DNA of 64,000 bases from Acanthochlamys bracteata (Eukaryota; Streptophyta; Magnoliopsida; Pandanales; Velloziaceae): contig CM034139.1 in NCBI GenBank assembly GCA_019914995.1, positions 5,124,461-5,188,460 on the forward strand, in the 5' to 3' direction. Below the pieces are notes generated by a model. The model worked only from the letters and a program-made list of their open reading frames with translations. It was not told the DNA's origin and ran no database searches. Shown one piece after another: positions 23,726 to 35,629 of the stretch (position 1 is the stretch's first letter; every line of letters starts with the position of its first letter). The translations under genes and the position numbers were made by a program.

Positions 23726-25303
23726 AGGAACGGTTTCCATTCCTTTCCTCTATGGTGCAATTATTTTCTGACTTAGGACTTAGTTACCTACTTCCCTAAG
23801 CTCCAAATTTTAATTTTTTAAAACTTACTTCAACCTCAAATTTAATTTTAAATTAAATTAAATATAAATTTTAAGCTAATGCTAACTCATTTAATAAACA
23901 AGTTTACATTCAAACTTATTTTTAATATAAAATAAATACAAAATCTTATTTTTTTAAAAATTTACTTTAACTCTAAATTTATATTTTATAAATTTGAATT
24001 TATAAAATAAATTTAAAATTAAAATAAACACGCTCTTAAAAATAAATTGATTTGGTAATAAATTGATCTGGAATAAGAAGAGACACCCAAATAATCAATC
24101 TTTATTATTCAAAATTCAGAAATTTGAAAGATATTTTTGTGTTTTTGAGATTGAAGGAAGTTTTGTTGATAAGTGAATTAAAAAGAAAACTTCATTAGTT
24201 TAAGTCAATATTGTTGAATTTAACAGTAATTGAACAAGTAGGTTGAGTTTGACAATTCTTATTTTGCTGCCAATATCAATATCTTTTTTGTTCTTTCCCT
24301 GATTTACTTGGCATTATTGTTTTATTTTTGGAAGACTTTGGCACGTTTGGAAATGCTTGAAATAAATAATTTTTCTGTAATATACGTTAATTTAAAAATA
24401 ATTCTTGATCTTAAACAATAATAAAATTATACATTTTATTTGTATATTTAAATTTCTTATAAAACTTAAATACTATAAAAAATTTATTAAATAGTATAGA
24501 AATTATATAAATAAATAATAAATATAATAATTATAGTCAACATATTTTTTAAAATATAGGTTTCGTTTAGCATTATTTTTCGAAGCTTTTAATAAATAAT
24601 TTTATTTTTAACAAATTTTAATAATATTATATATAATTTATTTACAAAAATACATAAAATTTTATCTTGTAAAATTTTTATTAATTTTTAAATAAAAAAG
24701 TAACTTATTTTTAAAATAAAAAATATTTTTAATTTTTGAAGTAGACGCTTTTAATTTCTCGCAAAAAATCCTTGAACCTTGTGCAAAGAGGCTCCTCTCC
24801 GTCTCCGGGGCTAAACTAACAGGCTTTAAACAGCCCAAACTAAAGCCCATCAGGCTTATTTTCTGTTTCAAAATATAGGTACTTTTATTTTTTTTAAAAT
24901 TTTAAATTTCAAATAATTCATATATATCGATTATATAAAAAATTTAGAACTTCAATTTTACGTGTAGAATTTCAGTTTAACTTTTATATTTACACTTTTT
25001 AATATAATTATATTTTTTAATTTTTAATATATTTATAAAAATTATTAAAACATAAATTTAAATTTTATTTTCATTTTATTTTTAAAAAAATTTTACTTAC
25101 TATTTTTTAGTTTTAGAAGACACGCTCTAAAATAATTTAGATGTCCTAATTATGGCGTTTGATAAATGGTTTTGTGCGCAGTGTGGATTTGTTCAGGTCA
25201 GACGAGCGATTTCTGACACAGAACCGTCAAAACATTTGTTTCCCTACTGTTTTTTCTTCACTGACACTGTTGATACTGCAGCTACAGCTTCGGGTCGGCT
25301 AAC
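23726..25303. repeat. AT-rich repeat field before the exonuclease-KH gene
   Basis: At least four A/T-rich blocks lie here: about 23790-24040, 24340-24560, 24566-24755 and 24880-25130. Their ends resemble GCACGTTTGGAAATGCTT (24340), GGTTTCGTTTAGCATT (24565) and GACACGCTCT (25120). I see no gene; the proximal promoter of the next gene sits at the right end. Confidence 0.45.
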
Positions 25304-25312
25304 CGTATATAT
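25303..25312 (+). promoter_or_regulatory. Probable TATA box of the exonuclease-KH gene
   Basis: The sequence CGTATATATA lies about 117-126 bases before the ATG at 25429. This predicts a start of transcription near 25340 and a leader of about 90 bases. Confidence 0.5.
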
Positions 25313-25428
25313 ACGCAACACCATCAACATTGATCTCGCTCCTATCTTTTTCTAATTTCTCCGCGCTCGAATTCTAGCAGCGGAGCGGAGGAACAAAACT
25401 CGCCGGCGGAACTCAAACGTCGCTGCTC

Positions 25429-28400
25429 ATGGCTTCTTCCGATCAGCAAATCTATGAAACTCGCGTTCCTCTCCAATCTCAACCAGGTATTTCATCTTCC
25501 TTATATTCGATCTCCACGCTCGCAGTTTGATCTCAGTTTTATCCAGTTATATTTATCTCGGTTTTGTTCTTCGCGGATTGATTTGTTGCTCGTTTGGTTT
25601 TTCGTGGTCATTCCGATCGTTTGTGTTTGTTTATATCGGAACGATTGAATGTTTTTTAAATTTAGTCGTTTGAGGTTTTGAAATCTGTTGCCATATGTGA
25701 TGCACGAAGTGCTCTAGTTTTAAGGTTTTGCTGCTATTAATCTTATTCAACAGCGGTTGATTGAACAAATATAGAGTGAGTGAGAGTTAACGTATCAGTT
25801 CGTTGTTTCCAAAATCAAGATTCTGAAGGGAGAGAAAGATAGATCCCCTTTAACTCATTTTTAATTAGACACAAAAAGCTTAATTAAGAGAAAGAGAAAT
25901 CTGATACTACTTCTTATCCTCTGCCCCTGTTGAAGTAGTTGTACATTATTGTGCTTTTATCATTTTCAGGTGATAACCTGTCAGGAGAGAATGCAGAGTA
26001 CTTAACTGTTCCTATACATGTTGTTACTGATGTTTCCCAACTGCCACCTGAATTTCTCAGTCCTTCACCTGGCAATCACCTTGTGATTGGATTTGACTGT
26101 GAAGGTGTGGATCTCTGTCGGCATGGAGCTCTCTGCATAATGCAGGTAATTGCCTGCCCTCTGTTCATTAAACACAGAAGGTACAAGGTCCTTGCATTAT
26201 TTCAGAACTAGCTGCTATCATCATCACATGAGATGGAATTTCTCATACTTGCAGTTTAAGTCAGTTTACTTTATAGCAAATGCCAGATAGATTGTTTATT
26301 ATTACTCACAGCTTTTTCATAGGAGGTTCTTCCTGTTAAATGATGTTTATCTTTTCATATAATGTAGTAGGACTAATCTGCAGGAGTTGATTTCACGCGT
26401 AAACTGGATGGATTTTAGACATCATTTTTAGTACTTCAACGCATTTCTATTTCCTCTGAACTTTGATAATGTGCTTCTACAGTTCTTAGATTCATCCATC
26501 TTATAAGAAACGTATGAGAATTTCCATCAGTAAAGTTAACCATTTAGTGTCCCTTTTTTTGTAGCTTGCCTTTCCAGATGCCATCTACTTGGTAGATGCT
26601 GTTCAAGGTGGAGAGACTCTCATGCAAGCCTGCAAACCAGCGCTTGAGTCAAGCGACATTACAAAAGTTATTCATGACTGCAAAAGGGACAGCGAGGTAC
26701 TTTTGCAGGACATTTTACTATATGCAAATGTCTTTTAGAGGCTGAAACATCTTACAGATGACCACGACTTAAATGCAGGCTTTATATTTTCAATTTGGGA
26801 TCAAGCTGCATAATGTTGTGGACACTCAGGTTAGATACCATTTTGGATTTATTCTTTTTAAATGAAATGATCTCCTTTTGAGACCTATGCCACTGTAGGA
26901 AAAGAATAAGGCTGTTGCAGTGTTATAGTCTACTCTTGTTTCTTCTAACTATCTTTGCATTTTTTTTGCTTTCTTCCAGAAATTAAGTTTCATAAACATT
27001 TTGCTAAAGTCTATCACCCTCGATAAATACAAACAACTCATATCGGTGCCTCTTGAGTCTTGATTTCTTTTGAGGAAAACACATGAGGTTGACATTTATC
27101 AGTGTTGTTGCTCATTTAGATTGCTTATTCACTTATAGAGGAGCAAGAAGGACGAAAGAGATCACCTGGTGACTACATGTCTTTTGTTGGACTGCTTGCT
27201 GATCCTCGCTATTGTGGTATGATGTGCACTGTGAACTTTGATTGAATTTCCTGAAAATGGTCTTTTCTAACTGAAACGTTGAAATGGTACCAAATACAAA
27301 ACAAAGCACCAGATTAATATAAAGATTGTATAGTTCTGTTTCCTATGGCTATAGTTTAAAAATGAGCAGCGGCATGCTTATGACTGGATTTCTATATGGA
27401 AGTATGCTCTAGTTCTTAAATCCTGCAATCTCAGAATTGCAATGACATTGTTTGTCAAAGTATGTGTATATTCTCTCACCTTCTGCCGCCTGATTTCCCT
27501 AGTTAGAAGTGCATAGTGGAATATGTTGAGTAAGTCAATGTCCATGAATCTATAGAATAGCATACAGTCATTAGGGTTCTCTCTCTCTTTTTTTTTTTTT
27601 CTTCTTTCCCATCCTGAATCTTCTCTAACAGTATTGATTTTTATGTGGCATTAAGCATCAGATGGCAATTGATACCCTATCTTTTCTGGAATTTGATAGT
27701 GATGCTGGTTATCCATAATCTAATAATATGCACTTATCCTATTTTGCAGATTCAGGGGTACGACTTGATAATATAATTACAGTGGTTATAGATAAGATGA
27801 CATCTTATGGACATTCTACATATTCCCTGAACACATGAAGTAAATACATGTCTGTTGAGAAATCTAATTATAAAATTTATGTTTGATGGTAATGTTTCTA
27901 AGCAAATTCACATACTTATCTTATGTGAAGTTCTAGTTCTTCAGCCTAAATTCAATCAAGTACTTATTACATACATAAATTGCTTGATAAAATAAATAAG
28001 GAAGTGGTAAGAGCTTTCTTTCAACATTTTGCAGCATTGATGGAACCGTAGTGTTGATGGGAACTAAATATCATATCCAAGGGCCTGGTGTTGAACTGCT
28101 ACAACTTCAATTTTAGGGGGTCTGACTAGAATAGTTTCAAATTGTTCTTAATGTGTTAAGAAGCTCTCCATGTTTTCTCACTTTCTCTGATGAAAACTTG
28201 TTAGCACCTTCTTCTTTCCATCTCTTAGTTTCTTTTTCCTAAAATGTTCTCAGAGTTGCATATTGTTGTTTCACTTGTTTTGCTTCCTTTATTGAACGGA
28301 TGATAAGAGCACATTGATGTTTTATATTTTTAAGGAATTGCCTTTCTTTAATTTCTGATAGGCTTGGCGTATGAAGAAAAGGAGGAAGTTCGCACTCTTT

Positions 28401-30610
28401 TAAGGAAGGTAGGTGCACTGGTTAGTGACGATTTACTGGTATCATTACTCGATTCAGTGTGTTTTACTGCAATGTTTCGGTGAAGTTATCTCGCTCTTGT
28501 TTGAACAACAAAAAGTTGAGGTGAGTTTCTCTGGATGAATCAACCTAGTCGTGACAACTGAACTCACTGCCTTTATTCAGGGGATATCTGATGTGGTTGC
28601 ACATTGTCTTCCTCTCAGGGCAACTTTTAACCATTTAGAATATCAGGATACCAAAAGAGAGGGAGAGAGCAAGCATTGTAGCCAATTGCATACATTTGTT
28701 TTCCTATAATTGGTGTTTGGAAAAAAGATATAGGTCCCGGGAAAGGCTCTTATAGCTCATGTTCAGAACAACGATTTTCATAGACTAATATATGTATGCA
28801 CGGAACTAAAGCATGTTCGTATTGAGTATTTTGGCTATTAGACTACTTTAGTGGACCTATTGATTTGCAAATTAAGCAAATATTTGCTAGAATTAGAAAT
28901 TATGAATGAAGCCGTTTTCCAACTGTTAATTTATTAGATTATTTTATAGAGTTTGCCATGCCTTTGTTCAAAGAAGAGTGTTTGTTTGAACAGAGATTTG
29001 ATTGTCTTTTTCATTTTCTTTGGTTAGGTCTGGAATGTTTATCCATGTTTCTCGTAGTTAAACTTTCTTGTAAATTTTATTTTCTTTGCTGATCACTTGT
29101 CTTTTGATTTTCAGGACCCTAACTTTTGGAAATATCGACCAATGTCTGAAATGATGGTTCGCACAGCTACTGATGATGTCCGTTTTCTCCCCTACATCTA
29201 TCAGAAAATGATGGAGAAGCTGACTGAAAAATCTATATGGCGTTTGGCGGTTAGAGGGTCACTTTACTGTAGATGCTTTTGTATTACTGACACTAACTAT
29301 GCAGACTGGCCACCAAGTCCTCCCTTACCAGGTATCATTTATTTTACATGGAAATATGGTTGTCTTTGGTGTAAAAATCAATTGCTTATTGGTTGGAGGT
29401 CGTCCTTCTTAAAGTGGAAAAGGGGAAAAAATTAACAAAGTAAAATAATAAACAAAGGGAGCTGTTCCATGCTTTGAAGTGGTAGAAAACCAAAGTAAGT
29501 CTGAAATCTTTTGTGATAAATGCCATTGCCATCACTCATTAAAATTCAATTCAGTTTAAGGTTCGGATATTTGAATATTAACGTGCCTTTTCTTTTATTC
29601 TTATTTTTCTGTTATATACGCTGAGCTACTTGAGTGTCACTCCTTTCCTTTTAGGCCTGGGTTACATGTATTGATGATGCTACATGCTGTTACCTTAGTG
29701 TTTCTGTTTGTCATAGATCTATTTCTAATGCTATGACACAAACCAAGTACCTATGTGAATGCTACCAAAAACACTTTGAAGGTCTGGAATGATTAGATTC
29801 ATTTGTTGAGTTTCATAAGCATGTAGGCATCTACCCAACCAGCAAGTATTCCTTAAAATTTCGACTATCTAATGTTTACCCAAGAAACGTTACTGGCTCA
29901 ATAGTTATTCAAGCATTTATCCTACACCCCACAGCCATTAGTATTTCAGATATAGATACTCTATTAGTGTGATTATATCGATGGATTAAAATCCGGAATT
30001 GTCTAAGATGTTATAGGATATGACTGGTAATTTGAAAGGAGCATATATGTTTTCCTCATAACACCATTTTTGCTTTTAGGCCCACAGTTTTTCTAACTTC
30101 TGGATATTATACGAATTTCAGATAGTTTGGTTGCTGAAAGTGAAGAACATGAAAAAGAAATGTTCTCCGTTGTTGATGTTCCCCCTGGGAAAATGGGATT
30201 AGTTATAGGGAGAAAAGGAGTTTCGATACTGGCAATAAAAAAATGTTGCAAGTAAGCCTTTGCTTGTCTTTAATTCGTTGCACTGTCACAATTGAATAAT
30301 TGTTTGATCGATCATTATGACTTGACCAAGTGACTGATTTATTGTAGTGCTGAGATCCTTACTGGCGGTTCCAGAGGTCCTCCTGACAAGGTCAGTTGTA
30401 TTGTTCCCTTCTAAGACCCTATTAAATAAATGCAAAACAATGGTAATATTCTCCTAGATAGATGAATCATGGATGACCGGACTCAACCTTGGATGGATTC
30501 AGTATTGACTTGTGCTAGCCTGTCCCTTCATGTAGGTTTTTGTAATTGGGGTTGAGAAGGAGGTAAGGAAAGCTGAAGCAATAATCAGAGGTCGGTGGCT
30601 GGATGTGTAG
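25429..30610 (+). CDS. 3'-5' exonuclease (RNase D/EXD-like) with C-terminal KH domain
   Basis: Ten coding exons: 25429-25486, 25970-26145, 26565-26696, 26779-26829, 27120-27216, 28362-28408, 29115-29331, 30122-30251, 30348-30390, 30536-30610; 341 aa, phases continuous. Residues about 55-235 form a DEDD exonuclease domain: Exo I is GFDCEGVDL (Asp62, Glu64), Exo II is VIHDCKRDSEAL (Asp116, Asp120) and Exo III is TATDDVRFL (Asp207/208). Residues about 274-335 form a KH fold with the GXXG loop VIGRKG (289-292), ending IIRGRWLDV. This layout is that of Arabidopsis At2g25910-type proteins, predicted to trim or degrade RNA, with KH supplying RNA binding. The substrate and location are not known to me. 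The 1.1 kb intron 5 has no other feature. All catalytic acidic residues are kept, so it is likely active. Confidence 0.93.
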
Positions 30611-30904
30611 CATTTAACTCCTGCAGAGATTTTTTGTAAGCTGCAGATTTACAAACAGAGACTCCATTACATCTTGTTGTCTCAAAGTAGCTAATCTTAT
30701 AATCCTCTCTTGAAGGGATTGTGTGTGTGTATATATAGTAGCCATAACAGTTAGAGACATTGTTGGTTCCTAGTAGTCTTTGTAGATTTCCCTTACGGCC
30801 TTCTTTCTCAATTGGCGAAGGCTGTTGGTTTGCATGGCTTGCGAAGGTTGCAACATTCATCTCATATTCATGCTAAATTTGGGTTTGTGAATATGAGAAG
30901 ATAA

Positions 30905-31156
30905 GGGGCGTTTGGAAGTGCTTATAAAATAAATTTTTTTTGAAATAGAGAATTTTTTTAAAAAAATGAGCTCTATTTTTTATCTCTGAAAAAATAATAA
31001 AATTATACAATAAAAAAATTTTAATACGTAGAATATTTTTATATTTTTTAAATTTTTAAATAAATTTTTTAAATATTTATAAAATATATATTAAAAAATA
31101 TGAAATGAGAAGTTAAAATGGAACATTTAGAAAACTCAATTCCAAACGTCCCTTTT
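30905..31156. repeat. MITE-like AT-rich element with inverted ends
   Basis: The left end is GGGGCGTTTGGAAGTGC. The right end, read on the minus strand, is AAAAGGGACGTTTGGAATTG. They share GGG(G/A)CGTTTGGAA, and the interior is almost all A/T, with AATAAAAAAATTTTA. About 250 bp. This is the clearest member of the window-wide family. Confidence 0.65.
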
Positions 31157-33249
31157 AGTGTAATAGCTGCTTGTTGCCATTCAACATTGACTGCGGTAAC
31201 ATGGTTTTTGGAAGTTCTACTGGGCTTATTGGCGCAGCTGTCTAGTTGTTGTTCTGCTCCCCAGCAGGTTTTCTGTGCTTTTTTATAGGGTTGAGTTAGT
31301 TAGGTGTGCCTCTCAAGGTTGTGAATGTTGTTTCAAGCTTTTCATATAAGCACGGGAGCATAGCAATGTGTACGGCCTAATTGTGGATGTAGTGAGTGAT
31401 TTAGTTTAGCTTGGGATCTTCAATGTGCCAGTAATTGTTGTAATAGTCTGGCCAGTGTAGGTTGTACATGTCGCTAATAGCACAGCAGGTAACGTGGGGT
31501 TCAAATTTCTGTTATGGGTACAGCAGATAAGTTTACCCATCTGATTAATATCAACTATCACTGCATCTGCTCGCTCGAGATTTAAATTTGGTGATGATGG
31601 TGTAAACAAAGTGTTCATAGTTTTGGGCCTTTATGGTAAGGTGCTTACTGTTACATATAAGGAAGTTATCATGCAGGATTCTGCGTATGGGTTTTCTTTA
31701 ATAAGTCGGCACTAGAATGCAGAAGAAGTCTTATCATCTTTCGCTTTCCTTTTATCTCTCATGGATCTATGTACTTAAATTTTTGGTAGAAAACAAGGGA
31801 GTATTCTGTCCGTACGCCTGTACACATGACAGTGAAAGGTTCCTATGGATGATAGGGATCAGTCGGGGAGGTTGGTGGATCAATTCAGCCTCGATGCGGG
31901 CCAGGGGGACGACAAGTGAACGAAGAAGAAACCTGGTGGTTGCTAAATTTGAATCCAATGAACGTGACGCGGGCCTTCAACGGTTGTATCAATCGCGTTG
32001 CAGTGAAAGAGTCTACAGGAGAGCGATTGCGCCAATGATGGTGATGGCGCAGGAGAGGGCTCCATCGCATGAGGCTTACATTTTATTTTTCTGGTTTGCA
32101 TCTTGCAAGTGCTTCCGCTTGTAAGATCTTGTTGTAGGGGTTCTGTTAATGCATTATTCCATGGATGTGAAAGTACATGGTGTGGAGAACCTAGGACGGG
32201 GAAAAAACGCTCGTCTCATTTGGCGGTACACTTGGAAGGAAGGGTTTGTAATGTCCGTGAGATTTTGGGAAAATTAACCTGGAGCTGGAGGCCCTGCCTA
32301 CTATTGTGTTGTCAAAACTATCTGCTGACCTCTGCATGAACAGTGGTATATGTTCTGATTAATTAATATCAAAGCAGGATTAGTTGAGTGGTCCTGGCTG
32401 TTGACTTCAATGGGCAGCGCAGTAGTGATTATGAGGAACCTGCAAAATCTTATATGATTTGTGGGAAATATAAATGCGGTAAATTGTCAAGGTAATACTA
32501 TTTATTTTCTAGGACTCCTTGTGATTCTGCAGCTCATACGGTTACACATGAAGACTTCACTGTATTCCAATCGATTTATTTCATTTTGAAGATCACATCT
32601 ACTATATGCATTTGGTTTCTTCTGAACGACCCTGAAAATCACGCAGTTAAATTCATGCATAAAATGTTTTGCTTATGTTAACAGCACTTATCTTCTGAGT
32701 AGGGGCTGCAGCCAGAAACATTTTCACTAAGGAGAAGGCAGAATGTTGATTGCTGTAATCCATTCATTGTCATCGGATGATCAGATCAGAAGAGAGCAGA
32801 GTACGATGGTCCCTTTCGAATGCAAACACGCACAAATTGGTCCCCAAAGATGACCTGCATCACTATTTGCTATGTCGCGTTTCTCTATTAGGTACGTATT
32901 GCTTGTCTCACACTCTAGAATGCTCCTTTAAAGGACCCCCCTCAGTCTCACTCTAAAAAAGTACAAGCTTCATAGGCCTGTCCTCCCATTCTTGTTATGA
33001 AATGGTCCCGTATCGCATTGGTAGAGATCTCTACATGTGTTCTGAATCAATCAGCAACATGTCTGACCAGTCAGAGGGCGACACCGCACCACAATCGATG
33101 TCAAGCCCACGGGCCATTCTCGTGCAGCGCCGGAGAAGACAATTATTGGCTGAGGCATGGACCACAAACTAATCCAAGCCACCTGCCTGCGAGGTTCTGT
33201 GCAATCGATTGCCCATTTTTTAGTGCAAATTGTTGGCCCTTCGAGTTGC

Positions 33250-33965
33250 CCTTGCTCGATTTAGTAGCGTGTATAATTTAGTGAGTTCAAATAAAAAACT
33301 GACTAGTTTAATAGATTATGATCAATTTAGTAGTTTAGGAATACGGAATCGTACTCAAGTGAATAACAAGGTAGTTAATTTAGAATGAGCCAACAACTCG
33401 TCCTGTGCTGGATCAAATGTACTTTAATTTGGTGGTGTTAACAGCACACACTCCTTATTAGTACCATATTTATTGGGTGCTGAATTGACAATATGCTTAT
33501 AAGTGAAGGATGATAATTCTTAAAAAATTGACCAATTTTTTTAGTGTGAGGATCCGATTTTATAATTGGTATCAGAATTCGATGGGGTTGAGCCATCCTA
33601 GCGTATTGTTGGGGAGAAAATTGTTAGGGCACTAAGTTAGCTAAATTCGAATTAGCGTATAAAAATTGGTGGGCTCGAATGAAATACGGACTAATTTGGT
33701 GATCTATGATCGTGTTAGTAGCGTAGGTGCTTGAAATGGTACTCAAATAAAAAATAGAATAACTAATTTGAAAATGAGGCAGCAATTCATGTTGGGTTGG
33801 ACCAAATGGATTATGTCTTTATGGACTTTACAATCTACGCTCCTTAATAGTTCAACATTGGCTGGATACTGAAATATATATGTGCTAATAAGTGAAAAAT
33901 GCTAAGCTCTAAATTGCTGGCCAATTTTTGTAGTGGTTAATCCGATCCTATAATAAGTTATGGAA
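33250..33965 (+). repeat. Tandem pair of diverged LTR-like segments with a primer-binding-site remnant
   Basis: Copy A (about 33250-33590) and copy B (about 33640-33965) align through blocks such as GGTACTCAA/CGTACTCAA, CTCCTTA-TAGT, TAAGTGAA and CCAATTTTT-TAGTG, then GATCCGAT/AATCCGAT. Copy A ends next to TGGTATCAGA (33567-33576), the first ten bases of the usual tRNA-iMet primer-binding site of plant LTR retrotransposons. The matching place in copy B is mutated. No gag or pol frame follows, so these are debris of an LTR element. Confidence 0.5.
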
Positions 33966-35104
33966 CTCTCTACTATATTAACTCATTTTAGTTTATTGTT
34001 ATTGAATATGTGGCTAATCTACTCACTCTTAAGTCTTAATTCAACAATCTCTTTCTCTATAGTGAGTAACATATTTTCTCCTCATATGTTGATCGTTTTT
34101 AGAATTCCAATTATTTGGCCCCGAGCACCGTTATTTGCTTCGAAAATTTACTCACACCTTACGAAAGCCTATGTGAGGCACAATATTTTTAATTTTTTCA
34201 TTGCATTACCAGATAGAGTTATAACATATGCGGTCGTCTCGCCTACGTATCGTTACTGTATAACTAAGAGACGGCCATCAGAGTTTAACTTGTTCTGAAT
34301 CCTCGCTCACAACTTATGGAAACTTATATGAATCATACTGCTTTTAACTTGTTCACCCACTGTCAGTGATAGCTACTACGTGCTCGGACTTCCAGTCAAA
34401 TTATTAATTTTGATACTACTGTTGAAAAAATATATAATGTCGAAAAAATTAATCAAAATAAGACAACTGAAGAATTCAGTCCATACATTAAAAAATTCAA
34501 TCTAATCCAAAAATTTTAAGCCAATAAATTAAAATAATCTATTATGTTAATCTAATTTTAATTATAGTTTTATTTAATATGAGACTAATTTATTTATTAT
34601 TAATTCAATAAAAATAAGAGAACCATGACTATGGCCATAAAAAGCGACCTTCTATTTATTTCTGTTCCTATATCAATCTTCTGAATCCCCTCCCAACTAT
34701 ACATGTAAGGAATGAGTGACATATTGAGGTACTGAACGAGAAACCCTAAGGAGAATCGTTGGTTCAATATGCCAAGCACTCTTACGTGGAATGGATAGAT
34801 TGTTTATTTTATTTTCGGAAAGAAGGTTGGTGGGTGGTTCAAATTTGTAAGTGTCAATTTCTCTCCAAAAAAAATTCAGCAATATTATCAGTAATTTGAT
34901 GGTACCCTAACTTGTACAATCTTTTATACTGTACGGTCGGAATGAAATGATATACATGACAAGTGTTGAAAGGTGACCAGCAAATTTGGTTAAAAAAATT
35001 TACTAATTTGCTGTGCACAAAACATTACTGAATTTTTTTATAATTCAATATTAAATAAATTAGGCTATCAATAAAAATGCATTAAGGATGAATCTAACTG
35101 ATAC

Positions 35105-35340
35105 GGGCGCGTTTGAAATTACTTTTAAAATAAAATTTTTTGAATAAAATTATTTTTTATTTTTTATTTAAAATAATAATAATAATAATAAATAATAAAA
35201 AAATTTTACTATGTAAATTTTTTTTTATTTTTAAAACTTTTAAATAAAGTTTCTAAATATTCATAAAAAATATATTTAAAAATATAAAATTAAAAATTAA
35301 AAAATTATTTTTGAAAAAATAATGCCAAACATTTCCTAAT
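35105..35340. repeat. MITE-like AT-rich element
   Basis: It starts GGGCGCGTTTGAAATTAC and ends AATGCCAAACATTTCC. Its interior contains AATAATAAAAAAATTTTAC, an identical 19-base string to that in the element at about 56212-56452. Confidence 0.55.
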
Positions 35341-35629
35341 CCATGTGATATGGTAATCTCTTATCTTTGTCATGAATAAGTCTATTATGCTCACTAATCC
35401 ACCTGTGACAACTCAAGTTGTTAATCCGATTGTTCCTCCGAAGAAGATAGTAGAACAATAAACCTCGTACTACCATGTTGATGATTTCATGAAAATTACA
35501 CTTGCTAAATTAAGAAAACTAATTTGTCCCAAGAATGCATAGTTGATTGATGATTCTTTATATAATTTATATTAATAAGTTAATGTTGATCTAATCTTAT
35601 CTGGTTAATAGCTAAAACCGACCTTCTTC

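Noticed and set aside
31430..31520. A GGTTCAAAT string suggesting the T-arm of a tRNA
   Set aside because: No matching acceptor stem, D-arm or anticodon arm could be folded around it.
31717..32124. A 135-codon plus-strand frame in the intergenic gap
   Set aside because: No recognisable domain, no splice-supported extension, and comparable frames exist on the other strand.
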